Below are positions 1-8,528 of a stretch of DNA of 64,000 nucleotides, one piece after another. The stretch covers positions 1 to 64,000 of the forward strand of contig JAGPFA010000001.1 in assembly GCA_018056765.1 (NCBI GenBank), written 5' to 3'. Source of the DNA: Syntrophaceae bacterium. GTDB lineage: Bacteria > Desulfobacterota > Syntrophia > Syntrophales > Smithellaceae. The translations under genes and the position numbers were made by a program. The stretch's first letter is position 1, and every line of letters begins with the position of its first letter. The notes under the pieces were generated by a model that was given only the letters and a program-made list of their open reading frames with translations, did no database searches and was not told the DNA's origin.

Positions 1-35
1 GTTTTCTTATGCAAGTCAATTCCTGTATAATACAT
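1..35 (-). CDS. IS110-family transposase, N-terminal fragment cut by window edge
   Basis: Reading leftwards from an ATG at 35 the first residues are MYYTGIDLHKK, the typical start of IS110/IS1111-type DEDD transposases, in which the D of GIDLHK is the first catalytic acidic residue. A strong Shine-Dalgarno (GGAGGT) lies about 7 bases before the ATG. Only 11 codons are in the window, so completeness cannot be judged. The assignment rests on this short motif plus the ribosome binding site. Confidence 0.6.
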   Translation of the reverse strand, partial: MYYTGIDLHKK

Positions 36-37
36 GG

Positions 38-106
38 TGGCTACCTCCTTTGTTTTTATTTCCCCTGGGTTCATTCTACTACAGAACCCGAAGGAAGGTA
101 GCTTTT
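38..106. repeat. Nested inverted repeats upstream of the transposase start
   Basis: GCTACCTCCTT near 41-51 is matched by an imperfect inverted copy, GAAGGAAGGTAGC, near 91-103. Inside it GGGTTC and GAACCC form a second hairpin. This lies just before the transposase start and overlaps its ribosome binding site, so it could fold the leader of the transposase mRNA. The role is inferred. Confidence 0.4.
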
Positions 107-114
107 TCATATGA

Positions 115-186
115 TCAAAGCTCTCTCACCATGAACGGCAGCAAAAGCTCAGCATGAACCTCAGTAAAGCTCGCCATGAACGGTGC
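115..186. repeat. Three imperfect direct repeats (AAAGCTC...CATGAAC)
   Basis: Three units of roughly 24 bases, each with (A)AAAGCTC followed by CATGAAC, stand in tandem between the transposase fragment and the stress-protein gene. They may be subterminal sequence of the insertion element. The rest of 187-430 holds no gene I can support. Confidence 0.4.
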
Positions 187-433
187 ACCACGGCGCAGGC
201 AAGATCATCAAATTAATTCCGGTCGCTTACTTGACATTTTTTCCAACTTTCATCACACACCGTTGTTTCAGCAATGCAAAAAATGTATTAAGTTGGATTT
301 AAAAATAAAGCTCATGTATATTAGAGCCGATGTTATGTGTAGTATGGAGTGTCGCCGCATAGATGCAGGCTGGTAGAGGTGAGGCCCGTATCCCTGATTG
401 TGTACAAAAGCGTAAGGAGACTTTTGAATAATA

Positions 434-567
434 CCTTCTCCAGTCATTCCTGGCTTGACCCGGAATCCAGAAAACACTTGATAACACTGGATACCGGCCC
501 TCCCGATTTCGCGCCGGCGGTATGACGACATTGGCGGTTACGTAGGGTTTGGCAAAGTTCTCGTAAG
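434..567. repeat. Dispersed intergenic repeat, family B (CCGGTATGACGACATTG type)
   Basis: This contains the dispersed pieces GGCTTGACCCGGAATCCAG, GATACCGGCC...CGGTATGACGACATTG and GGTTTGGCAAAGTTCTC. The same assembly recurs at 4351-4490, 9030-9175 (inverted), 10978-11120 (inverted), 21775-21830, 22190-22265, 24130-24205 and 57950-57990. It always lies between genes and contains an inverted pair (TACCGGC/GCCGGTA). Short reading frames in it are not genes. Confidence 0.8.
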
Positions 568-621
568 TGGTTAATTATATTATTTGGAAAGATGAAAAAT
601 TTATAGAAAGGAGAAATTTAT

Positions 622-1107
622 ATGTATAAGAAAATTCTTGTTCCTCTGGATGGTTCAAAACTTGCGGAATACGCTCTTCCTCATGTGAAAAAAATCATGA
701 AAGATGATTTGTCCAGCGAAGTCACCATAATTAGAGTATTTTCGGTGGATTTCCCTGAATTTCGAAATCTGCAGAAGCACCAGGCCTATCTCGAATTGAA
801 GGACAGTGCTATGGCAGATGCCAAACAATATCTGGCGGATGTCGAGGAGAAACTCCGTAAGGAGGGACTCAAGGTAAATTCCGTACTGATAGAAAGTGAC
901 CGTCCGGCCACTATAATCACCGATTATGCATCTGACAATGGAATTGAAATTATCGTCATGGTCACCCGCGGCTATACGGGGCTGATCGGCAAGGCGCCCG
1001 GTACGGGCAAAAGAACCATGCTGGGCAGTGTTGCTATGAAAATTCTGCACGAGGCCAGTGTGCCGGTTCTGCTGGTAAGGGCTGATTACTGCATGGGCAA
1101 GCAATAG
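622..1107 (+). CDS. Universal stress protein, UspA family
   Basis: A 161-residue single-domain cytoplasmic USP fold. The N-terminus MYKKILVPLDGS and the C-terminal VPVLLVR strand are typical, and a glycine-rich loop at residues 117-136 (GYTG, then LGS) corresponds to the ATP-binding G-x2-G-x9-G(S/T) motif, although the spacing is longer than usual. A good ribosome binding site (AAAGGAG) lies 8 bases before ATG. It is a lone gene, convergent with the sugar kinase and separated from it by 11 bases. Such proteins bind ATP or signal under starvation or redox stress; the particular role here is unknown. Confidence 0.9.
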   Translation: MYKKILVPLDGSKLAEYALPHVKKIMKDDLSSEVTIIRVFSVDFPEFRNLQKHQAYLELKDSAMADAKQYLADVEEKLRKEGLKVNSVLIESDRPATIITDYASDNGIEIIVMVTRGYTGLIGKAPGTGKRTMLGSVAMKILHEASVPVLLVRADYCMGKQ

Positions 1108-1118
1108 CCGCTTTGTCG

Positions 1119-2018
1119 TTAATCGATTTTAAACTTATTTTTCAGATCTGCCAATGAAGGGATGCCGGCGCGGCCGCCTATTTTGGTGCTGACCATGGCG
1201 GCTGCCCATGCGCCCAGATCAAGAGACTGACTGGGACTCCAGCCGCTTACAATCCCGTATGTAAGCCCGGCGTGAAAAACGTCGCCGCAGCCGGTCGTAT
1301 CAATGGCTTTTACCTGATAAGCTTCTTTTTGTATCCAGCGGCCGTCAGCCAGGGCTATATAGCCGTTTCGACCCAGTGTCACGCCTGCCAATTTAACCCC
1401 CATGCCGGCCAGCTTCAGGCATGTCTCGCGGGGTGTTTCGGAAAAGGAATTGGAAAACACTTCTGATGTGACAACGCAATCACTCAAACGGGCAATATCG
1501 ATCATGCCCTCGCGCAAGGTGCCGGCGTCCAAGATGACAGGAACGCCCGCCTTTTTCGCCCTGCGGCAAGCGTAGAGGCAGGCCTCGGTATAGAGTCCGT
1601 CGATATGCAAAGCGGAGCTTTGCAAAAGAATATCCGTATCAATTTCTTCTGCTTTTAGCTCTTCCCCGGTCGGGCGTTGCCAGAAAATCGTCCTGCGTGC
1701 CACTGACGGCTCGCTTACAATAAAGGCAAACTGGGATTGTTTTTGCGGGCGAACCACAAGGCCGGAGGTATCTATGTTTTCTGCAACAAGGAAGGCCCGT
1801 ATCTGTTTCCCGAAATCGTCATCTCCTACCACGCCTGCAATATGTACGCCCAGCCCCCAGCGTTTAAGAGCGACCATAGCCGTGGCGGCCGGGCCGCCGC
1901 CGTCGATGACCAGATCAGTGAATTCGCACTTGACGTCCGGTGTCGGGTAGGAACGAATCAGACCGAGATAATCAAGAGAGCACTGACCTATGCCGAAAAC
2001 GACAGGAAAGTTAGGCAC
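1119..2018 (-). CDS. PfkB-family carbohydrate kinase
   Basis: A 299-residue ribokinase-fold enzyme that phosphorylates a sugar or nucleoside with ATP. The substrate-side GGG is at residues 40-42, and the C-terminal PfkB signature is DTTGCGDVFHAG at 240-251, with D246 as the likely catalytic base. The start is GTG at 2018, preceded by AAAGGAT. The GCGD form of the anion hole is common in family members annotated as ribokinase or sulfofructose kinase, but the substrate cannot be read from sequence. It is probably co-oriented with the VOC gene 113 bases upstream. Confidence 0.88.
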   Translation of the reverse strand: MPNFPVVFGIGQCSLDYLGLIRSYPTPDVKCEFTDLVIDGGGPAATAMVALKRWGLGVHIAGVVGDDDFGKQIRAFLVAENIDTSGLVVRPQKQSQFAFIVSEPSVARRTIFWQRPTGEELKAEEIDTDILLQSSALHIDGLYTEACLYACRRAKKAGVPVILDAGTLREGMIDIARLSDCVVTSEVFSNSFSETPRETCLKLAGMGVKLAGVTLGRNGYIALADGRWIQKEAYQVKAIDTTGCGDVFHAGLTYGIVSGWSPSQSLDLGAWAAAMVSTKIGGRAGIPSLADLKNKFKID

Positions 2019-2131
2019 GTTATCATCCTTTAGCTAGTCGTATGAATTCCCGGCATAAACGATCGGGCTTCATCTTCAGGTGTTTCGTCCGCGGGAGATG
2101 CCCGGATGGTTTGAACTTCCAAAAAGCATTT

Positions 2132-2527
2132 TCAATCGAAGTAGTCACGCTGCTCAACCGGAAGGACGCTTTTGTCCACTTCAAAAAGCTCGATGAGAAC
2201 ATTGTCCGGTGCGGGGACCATGATATATTTCCAGAAACCGACATCCGTGATGGCTTTATTGAACTTTACACCCATCAATTTCAGTTTTTTCACGACTCCT
2301 TCGATATCATCGGTTTGAATACCGAAATGATGAATGCTTCCCCTTCCGGAATACGATGGGGCCTGGTCGTAGAAATGAATGCGTCCAGTCCCGATACGCA
2401 TAAACACGTTTCTGGCACCTGCCAGATTTTCATCAAGAATTATTTTTCCTCCAAAAGCCTCCTTGTAGAATTCCAGACTTTTTTCAATGTCGGAAGCAAA
2501 TAAATGCACATGATGGACATGATTCAT
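2132..2527 (-). CDS. VOC/glyoxalase-superfamily protein
   Basis: A 131-residue vicinal oxygen chelate protein. The start MNHVHHVHLFASDIEKSLEF is preceded by CAGGAGA at 5 bases, so I prefer ATG at 2527 over an in-frame ATG 54 bases further out. Paired beta-alpha-beta modules are visible (HVHHVHLF..., then IHHFGIQTDDIEGVVKKL), with metal-binding-type His and Glu (H at the first strand, IHHFG in the middle, LIELFEV near the end). It resembles lactoylglutathione lyase or methylmalonyl-CoA epimerase, but the reaction is not assignable. Confidence 0.85.
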   Translation of the reverse strand: MNHVHHVHLFASDIEKSLEFYKEAFGGKIILDENLAGARNVFMRIGTGRIHFYDQAPSYSGRGSIHHFGIQTDDIEGVVKKLKLMGVKFNKAITDVGFWKYIMVPAPDNVLIELFEVDKSVLPVEQRDYFD

Positions 2528-2689
2528 AACGTCTCCTGTTTTTGCATTTCCCTGTAGCAGCATTCCGGTGCACACAAGCAAGCCGCGTGTGCTTTTGTTT
2601 AAAGGAATATCATTTAAAATGAAAATGTTAAAGCAAATAAAACGACGGCAGCACCAGCCAGGCAGGGTATTTGCAAAGCATGAAATTCG

Positions 2690-2718
2690 TTGACAGGCGC
2701 AAGCTACATCCCTATAGT
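2690..2718 (+). promoter_or_regulatory. Sigma-70 promoter for the radical SAM gene
   Basis: TTGACA at 2690-2695 and TATAGT at 2713-2718 are separated by 17 bases. The promoter lies 55 bases upstream of the radical SAM start codon, in the divergent intergenic region. Confidence 0.7.
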
Positions 2719-2773
2719 CCTGTATCTGACCGATAACAAACCATGCATATTACAATGAAGGAGCCGCATTGAA

Positions 2774-4306
2774 ATGAAAATTGTGCTTATGTCCATGCCT
2801 GATGCAGTTCCGATTATCATGCACGAAAGCGCGTTTCACCTGCCTAATTGCGGTATTGCCAGCCTTGCCGCGAATATTGATGAAGGCCATGAAATCTACA
2901 TTGCCGATCTGATTCGGAAACGACGGCGGTTGCGGAGTTTTCTCAAAAAGACACTACTTGGGATACGACCCCGTCTGGTGGGGCTCTCCGCCATGGCCTG
3001 GCAGTATGAAACCTGTATATCAATTGTCCGTTATGTCAAAGAGCTCTTGCCGGAGGCGAAAATCGTGATCGGCGGGTACCATGCCACACTGATGTATGAA
3101 GAGATTGTCACCGCTGAGGGGAGTGAGTCAATCGATTTCATCATTCGCGGTGAGGGAGAGGAACCTTTTCGCCGCCTGGTCAATGCTCTGGATGGTAAAG
3201 ACGATTTTGAGCTAATCCCTTCATTGTCCTACAAACAGGAAGGGAAGTTTATTCACAATCCTCAAGGGAAGCTTGCCGATTTGTCGAAACTAAAAATACC
3301 CGTGCGGGATCAACGGCGCCTGACCTCCGGCTATCATGTCATTACCTCAAAAGTAGAGGTAATGGAAACTTCCCGGGGCTGCACCAGGAGTTGTTCATTT
3401 TGCAGTATGAATCATATGTACGGGCGCAACTTCCGCTCTTTCCCCATGGAAAGGATCCTGGCCGACATTGACGATATTTACTACAAGCGGAAAACACGTA
3501 CGATTTTTATTGCCGACGACAATTTCGTACACGACCCGCAGCGGGTGATCAGCATCTGCGAGGCGATTATCGCCCGCAACTACCGGGGGCTGAAACTCAA
3601 TATCCAGGCGGACTCGGTGACGATTGCCCGCAACGAGGAGATGGTCCGAAAAATGTCTCTGGCGGGAATGCAAACCATCTTTCTCGGTATTGAAAGTGCC
3701 TCCAAAAAAAACCTGGCCGCCTCCCGGAAGGGAGACATTGTTGAGGATTCCCGCAAGGCGGTGAATTTGTGTCATAAGTACGGTATCATGGTGATTGCCG
3801 GACTGATCTTCGGTTTTCCCGATGATGATGAAGAAGCCATTGTTGCAAATTATGAGTATCTCAAGTCGCTGGATGTGGACATACCCTACTGTCAATTTCT
3901 CACCCCATATCCCAGGACACTGATGCGCGACCGGCTTCTGGAAGGGGGAATGGTGGCCAACATCCATGATTACAAATGGTACAACGGCGCATGGGCAAAT
4001 GTCAGAACCAGGCATCTTGACGCCGCCACTTTGCAGTTCATGGTCTGGCTGCACCGTCGCAACATATTTGGGTGGTGGGAGCCGTCTGAGCTGGTCAAAA
4101 AAGAAAAAGGCGCCTGGCTGAAGATCTGGACACATTTCATGCGGCCGCTGATGAAATTGATTATCGGAAAAAGGCAGGAGAGGCTCGGTCCCGTAGAGTG
4201 CTTCAGGCGCGACATGAAAGCGTTGGCCGACATGAATATTTTTCACGGTCTGACGGATGTGGAAGGGCAGGGGTATCCATCTTTTCTGGTGGATGACAAT
4301 ACCTGA
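2774..4306 (+). CDS. B12-binding-domain radical SAM protein
   Basis: A 510-residue protein. Residues about 1-145 form a cobalamin-binding Rossmann-type domain (VIGGYHAT at 98-105; the base-off DxHxxG motif is not evident). The radical SAM core follows with CTRSCSFC, giving C203, C207 and C210 for the 4Fe-4S cluster, then FIADDNF and a GIES motif. Such enzymes methylate or rearrange unactivated carbons, for example in hopanoid, bacteriochlorophyll or peptide maturation. AAGGAG precedes the ATG by 10 bases. It is monocistronic here, with its own sigma-70 promoter, and the substrate is unknown. Confidence 0.9.
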   Translation: MKIVLMSMPDAVPIIMHESAFHLPNCGIASLAANIDEGHEIYIADLIRKRRRLRSFLKKTLLGIRPRLVGLSAMAWQYETCISIVRYVKELLPEAKIVIGGYHATLMYEEIVTAEGSESIDFIIRGEGEEPFRRLVNALDGKDDFELIPSLSYKQEGKFIHNPQGKLADLSKLKIPVRDQRRLTSGYHVITSKVEVMETSRGCTRSCSFCSMNHMYGRNFRSFPMERILADIDDIYYKRKTRTIFIADDNFVHDPQRVISICEAIIARNYRGLKLNIQADSVTIARNEEMVRKMSLAGMQTIFLGIESASKKNLAASRKGDIVEDSRKAVNLCHKYGIMVIAGLIFGFPDDDEEAIVANYEYLKSLDVDIPYCQFLTPYPRTLMRDRLLEGGMVANIHDYKWYNGAWANVRTRHLDAATLQFMVWLHRRNIFGWWEPSELVKKEKGAWLKIWTHFMRPLMKLIIGKRQERLGPVECFRRDMKALADMNIFHGLTDVEGQGYPSFLVDDNT

Positions 4307-4334
4307 CCGTCAAGGCCGGTTTTGCCCCCAGGCC

Positions 4335-4490
4335 TTTGAATAATACTTCCTCCGGTCATTCCGGGCTTGACCCGGAATCCAGCGCTTGATAACACTGGAT
4401 ACCGGCCCTCCCGATTTCGCGCGGGCAGGCCTGCGCCGGTATGACGACATTGGCGGTTGGGCAGGGTTTGGCAAATCTCTCTCCCCGGCC
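4335..4490. repeat. Dispersed intergenic repeat, family B
   Basis: A second copy of the GGCTTGACCCGGAATCCAG / GATACCGGCC / CGGTATGACGACATTGGCGG assembly, in the same order as at 434-567. It ends about 50 bases before the TPP riboswitch. No gene is supported between 4307 and 4540. Confidence 0.8.
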
Positions 4491-4540
4491 CGCATAATGC
4501 ACCGATTGACAAAAAACAAGATCACTGGTAGGAAAAAACC

Positions 4541-4618
4541 AATATCGGGGTGGCGGGACAAATTCCCGTCTGAGAAGATACCCGTTGAACCTGATCCGGG
4601 TAATGCCGGCGGAGGGAA
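4541..4618 (+). ncRNA. TPP riboswitch (THI element)
   Basis: The aptamer core is visible in order: TCGGGGTG, then CTGAGA with ATACCCGTTGAACCTGAT and CCGGGTAATGCCGGCGGAGGGA. These are the hallmark THI-box segments that bind thiamine pyrophosphate. It is followed at once by an intrinsic terminator and then thiM-thiE, so it should act by transcription termination when TPP is plentiful. Confidence 0.96.
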
Positions 4619-4634
4619 AATAAGATCTGTATGT

Positions 4635-4667
4635 AAAACCCTTTCTCCGTCGTGTGAAAGGGTTTTT
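4635..4667 (+). terminator. Rho-independent terminator of the TPP riboswitch
   Basis: A perfect 11-bp stem (AAAACCCTTTC at 4635-4645 with GAAAGGGTTTT at 4656-4666), a 10-base loop and a T-rich tail. Its position between aptamer and thiM makes it the expression platform. Confidence 0.9.
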
Positions 4668-4695
4668 ATTTATACTTGGGGGAAAAGGAGAAGAA

Positions 4696-5502
4696 ATGAA
4701 AATCAGCGCAGATGATATCTATAAGTCGGTTGGGAAAATTCGGGCGGTAAATCCCCTGATCCACAATATCACCAATTATGTTGCCATGAATAACACAGCC
4801 AATGCGCTTTTGGCTATCGGCGCGTCGCCGGTGATGGCGCATGCCGCAGAGGAAGTGAAGGAGATGACAACTCTGGCGCAGGCGCTGGTCATCAATATCG
4901 GCACATTGAGCTCCGCGTGGGTGCGGGCCATGGGCGAAGCTTTTCACACCGCCCTGAAAGAAGGTCTGCCGGTGATTATCGATCCGGTAGGTGCGGGAGC
5001 TACCGCATATCGGACGCGGACGGTCCGTGAACTACTGGACACAGGACATCCGGCAATGATCAGGGGTAATGCCTCTGAAATAATGTCTCTGGCAGATGAC
5101 CGTCTCAAAACAAAAGGGGTTGATAGCAGATCCCAATCTGATGAGGCGCTCCGGGCTGCACGGAGCATCAGCGAAAAGAATCAATGTGTTGTAGTTGTCA
5201 GTGGTGCCGTTGATTATGTTGTCGAGGGCCAGGATGTCGTTAAAGTGGCCAACGGTCATCCTCTGATGACGCGGGTGACGGGGCTTGGCTGCACAGCCAG
5301 CGCTCTTTGCGGAGCTTTTGCCGCTGTCGAAGAAGATGCATTGTCGGCTGCCGTGCAGGCAATGGCGCTCGTGGGGATTGCCGGTGAGTTGGCGGTAGAA
5401 AAGTCGGCAGGGCCGGGAAGTCTGCAGATGCACTTTCTGGATTGTCTATACAATATGTCGGCAGTGGAGATTCAGGAAAGACTCAAAGTGGAGGTTAAAT
5501 AA
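4696..5502 (+). CDS. thiM: Hydroxyethylthiazole kinase
   Basis: ThiM phosphorylates 4-methyl-5-(2-hydroxyethyl)thiazole with ATP, the salvage entry to the thiazole half of thiamine. The protein is 268 residues from ATG 4696, chosen because AAAGGAG lies 5 bases before it. An upstream in-frame ATG at 4654 lies inside the terminator. Ribokinase-like motifs are present: NPLIHNITNYVAMN near the N-terminus, the DPVGAGAT loop and the GLGCTASALCGAF anion hole near residue 200. It is translationally coupled to thiE (TAATG overlap) and controlled by the TPP riboswitch. Confidence 0.97.
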   Translation: MKISADDIYKSVGKIRAVNPLIHNITNYVAMNNTANALLAIGASPVMAHAAEEVKEMTTLAQALVINIGTLSSAWVRAMGEAFHTALKEGLPVIIDPVGAGATAYRTRTVRELLDTGHPAMIRGNASEIMSLADDRLKTKGVDSRSQSDEALRAARSISEKNQCVVVVSGAVDYVVEGQDVVKVANGHPLMTRVTGLGCTASALCGAFAAVEEDALSAAVQAMALVGIAGELAVEKSAGPGSLQMHFLDCLYNMSAVEIQERLKVEVK

Positions 5503-6140
5503 TGCGCGGGGTTTATCTGGTTACCGATCGCCGGCTGTGCCTTGGCCGCCCTCTGGAGGAAGTCGTTTTGCAGGCTGTGCGGGGAGGTGCGGCTTACGTT
5601 CAGCTCAGGGAAAAGGAAATAACCACGCGCGAATTTATTGAGGAAGCCCAAGCGATAAAAAAAATTCTTTCACCTTATCATGTGCCCCTGATTGTCAACG
5701 ATCGGGTCGATGTAGCACTGGCGAGCCGGGCTGAAGGAGTACACCTGGGGCAGAAAGATATGCCCTATAAGATTGCCCGTCGCCTGATGGGAGAAAAAGC
5801 GCTTATCGGACTTTCCGTGGAAACGTGGCAGGACGTTGAAGAGGCGCAGAAATATGACCTCGATTATATCGGCGTAAGCCCTGTTTTCGCCACTCCCACA
5901 AAAACGGATACGAAAAAGCCCTGGGGATTAGACGGCCTGCGCAGAATCAGGTCATTGAGTCGCCATCCGCTTGTGGCGATAGGCGGTATCAATGATGAAA
6001 CGGCGGAAAGTGTGGTTCTGGCCGGCGCCAAGTGCCTGGCCGTCGTGTCGGCGGTCTGTTCTTCTGACGATCCGGAGGCCGCGACCAGGAGGATAAAAGC
6101 GGTCATAGACGGAATTATTGCTCCTGAAACGGCAGAATAA
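5502..6140 (+). CDS. thiE: Thiamine-phosphate synthase
   Basis: ThiE joins HMP-pyrophosphate and thiazole phosphate to give thiamine phosphate. The protein is 212 residues, a TIM barrel with YLVTDRRL at the start, VQLREKE (pyrophosphate/HMP-PP binding), VNDRVDVAL, HLGQKDMP, GLSVET, IGVSPVFATPTK and AIGGIND, all in canonical order. Its ATG overlaps the thiM stop by one base. No thiD, thiC or thiG is present here, so the two-gene operon alone supports only thiazole salvage and coupling. Confidence 0.97.
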   Translation: MRGVYLVTDRRLCLGRPLEEVVLQAVRGGAAYVQLREKEITTREFIEEAQAIKKILSPYHVPLIVNDRVDVALASRAEGVHLGQKDMPYKIARRLMGEKALIGLSVETWQDVEEAQKYDLDYIGVSPVFATPTKTDTKKPWGLDGLRRIRSLSRHPLVAIGGINDETAESVVLAGAKCLAVVSAVCSSDDPEAATRRIKAVIDGIIAPETAE

Positions 6141-6163
6141 TTACCGGGGAGAGATTATCTGTT

Positions 6164-8305
6164 TTATGATTCATCGGTCGTGGCGAGTTTTTCCCGAAGG
6201 GAAACCAGTGAGCGGGCGGCAGCTGCTTTGACTTTGTCCGGAAAGGTACGACGCCGCAAAAATGATTTCGGTTCGGCAATTTTTTCAAGAGTACGGATGG
6301 CCCTGGGATCTCCGATGGCTCCCAGAGCCATGCAGATTTTTTCTTCCAGTACTGTTCTTGAAGCTGTGGCGATAAGCGGCCTTTGTCTGAGGATGTTAAT
6401 CATGACGGGGATAGCCTCGACAATTTTAGCCTGGCCCAGAACCTCGATAATTGCTGATTTGAATTCATCATCTGCTTCAGGAAGAGCATCCAGCAGAATT
6501 TTTCCTCTGAGATTCCCTCCGATTTTGTAAATGCTTTTGAGGGCTTCCATGCGCAACTTCTGATTACTGCTGGAAAGCAGCGGAGCGATACTTTCAGCGC
6601 TGTCTTCATCTCCCATCCTGCCCAGCAGGTAGGCAAGGTTACGCAGGTAATACCAGGGAGCATCCCTGGTGATCAGTACGTTAATCAGGGGCAGCGCCTC
6701 TTCTTTTGCGTAGGTGATCAGATGCATGGCGCTTACGCGATCATCACTGTCGGTACTGGTGCGCAGCTTCTCCAGCAGATACAGTACCGCGTCGCGACCA
6801 AGAGAGACGAAAACACGTCCCGCCTCATCCTGTTTATCTAAATCTTCCGGATCCATTTCAGATTGCAGGATCGCGATATTTTCAGGCGAGATAAGTTGTC
6901 TGATGCTTTCGAGCGCGCTGTTTTTTATCTCGTCCGGTTTGTCGTCGACAGACGAAACGATTGCCTGAAAAGTATCAAGGTAAACCTGGGCTTCCGGCAA
7001 TGATTTAAGCCCAATCAGCCTGTGCGTTTCATCTTTTAAAACCAGACAAATCCGATTATAGTCAGGCGAGTAAATATTTTCATTTATAAGCCAGGCGATC
7101 AGGCGCCGGGATAGTTTTTCAACTATTTCATGCTTTTGCCCGACGGGCAGGTTTTCCATGATATCGGCAAGCCCTCTTGCCGCGCTTAGGCGGACCTCAC
7201 TTTTTTCACTGGCGAGATTATCGGCCAGGCGCTCCAGCAGGGCTTCCATTGCCTCCTGCTCTTTGTGGGCGATGAGCTGAGTGATAATTTGCGGCAGGGC
7301 CGACATCAGACCTTCATCGAGGAGCATTTTTTCATTTTGGAGATGCAGGCTGAATTTGTCCGCCACATCAAGGAGTTTGGCTCTAATTGTTTCTGCGCTT
7401 CCGCCGCCGGCGCCTTCCTGGTCACCTTCGCCGCCGGCGCCACTGGCCAATTCGGCCATAAGAAATTGAAGAAGAAAACCGCCCAGCAGATGAGCCATGT
7501 TTTGAGCGGTGAGGTATTTGGTTATTTCCGGCACTGCCCCGGCAAGTGAGTGTCCGGCACTCTGTGCCAGAGAATTGATGTTCTCGCTGTCCATCCCTGC
7601 GGCTGTTTTGTCCAGCAGGGAAAGCATATGGGCAAGGCTTTGGGTGAGCTCCAGTTCAGACAGTTTGTCTTTTTGTGATAAAATACGTGCGATGGTTGTG
7701 TCAAATGCTCGTGCAAGAATTTCAGGCTTGCGGGCCATTTCCTGAAACTCGGCCGAAGCGGGGTCCATCTCCGGCAAAGCCTGCATGATAAAATGGACGA
7801 TTTGTTTGTCTGAAATGTCCAGTGTCGCCGCAAGTTGATGGTCTTTACTGACCGCGACAAAAACTTTTTCATCCAGCGTGATGTGGGTGATATTGCTCCT
7901 GGCCGTCATCTGTGCCAGGCCGCCTTCGTTTTTGATGCTTTCCGGCTTATGTGAGAAGAAATTAAGAAAGTCAGACAGTTCTTCCCGTAAGAGGCCACGT
8001 TCAAAGGAGATACTTTTCAGCTCATAACTAATCAGCAAATTGAGTATGGAAAGGACATAAGATTTTTCCTGATCGGCCGGCTTAAGCGGCTGGTCACCAA
8101 TCAGAAAGGTTTTTTCAGACTCGGCCAATAAAAGCCGTTCTTCATCGGCATCGGCGAGAAAATTGGAAATAGCATGGTACAGTCTGTCTATTGATTGGAC
8201 AACGGAGTCACTCGCCGGCGGGTAAAGACGGACATTTTTGACCGCAGCATTGAGGAGGGTGATAACAGTTAACGCTTTCAGAGTCGGATTTGTCTGATCA
8301 TCCAT
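6164..8305 (-). CDS. Large HEAT-repeat protein of unknown function
   Basis: About 713 residues. The ATG at 8305 is preferred, with GGTGAG just upstream; an in-frame GTG at 8317 is possible. The first 300 residues are mostly alpha-helical and acidic, with no family I recognise. From about residue 340 to the end there are successive HEAT/PBS-lyase-type helical pairs (for example RLSAARGLADIMENL, LRMEALKSIYKIGG, ALGAIGDPRAIRTLEKIA). There is no signal peptide or membrane segment, so it is probably a cytoplasmic scaffold. It is convergent with thiE, and the divergent neighbour at 8529 encodes a response regulator, so a signalling link is possible but unproven. Confidence 0.8.
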   Translation of the reverse strand: MDDQTNPTLKALTVITLLNAAVKNVRLYPPASDSVVQSIDRLYHAISNFLADADEERLLLAESEKTFLIGDQPLKPADQEKSYVLSILNLLISYELKSISFERGLLREELSDFLNFFSHKPESIKNEGGLAQMTARSNITHITLDEKVFVAVSKDHQLAATLDISDKQIVHFIMQALPEMDPASAEFQEMARKPEILARAFDTTIARILSQKDKLSELELTQSLAHMLSLLDKTAAGMDSENINSLAQSAGHSLAGAVPEITKYLTAQNMAHLLGGFLLQFLMAELASGAGGEGDQEGAGGGSAETIRAKLLDVADKFSLHLQNEKMLLDEGLMSALPQIITQLIAHKEQEAMEALLERLADNLASEKSEVRLSAARGLADIMENLPVGQKHEIVEKLSRRLIAWLINENIYSPDYNRICLVLKDETHRLIGLKSLPEAQVYLDTFQAIVSSVDDKPDEIKNSALESIRQLISPENIAILQSEMDPEDLDKQDEAGRVFVSLGRDAVLYLLEKLRTSTDSDDRVSAMHLITYAKEEALPLINVLITRDAPWYYLRNLAYLLGRMGDEDSAESIAPLLSSSNQKLRMEALKSIYKIGGNLRGKILLDALPEADDEFKSAIIEVLGQAKIVEAIPVMINILRQRPLIATASRTVLEEKICMALGAIGDPRAIRTLEKIAEPKSFLRRRTFPDKVKAAAARSLVSLREKLATTDES

Positions 8306-8528
8306 TCCACTCACCACGATTTCAAATCATGCTCATAGCTTTATTTTTTCCCCCCGGAACTCCGTAAAACCGGTTTCACATACAACTTAGAGTAAACCGG
8401 CACACCATGTCAAGGCGATTATTACAACGTAACACAAAAAAATCATATGTTTTCAATTGACTAAACATATTCTTTCTGTTAAAAAAACATGAGTCCACAC
8501 AGAGCATCCGGTGGCAAAAGGATGGTTC

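Noticed and set aside
3395-4246. 283-codon open frame antisense to the radical SAM gene
   Set aside because: Shadow of a well-supported gene; His/Pro-rich composition, no start signals and no recognisable domain.
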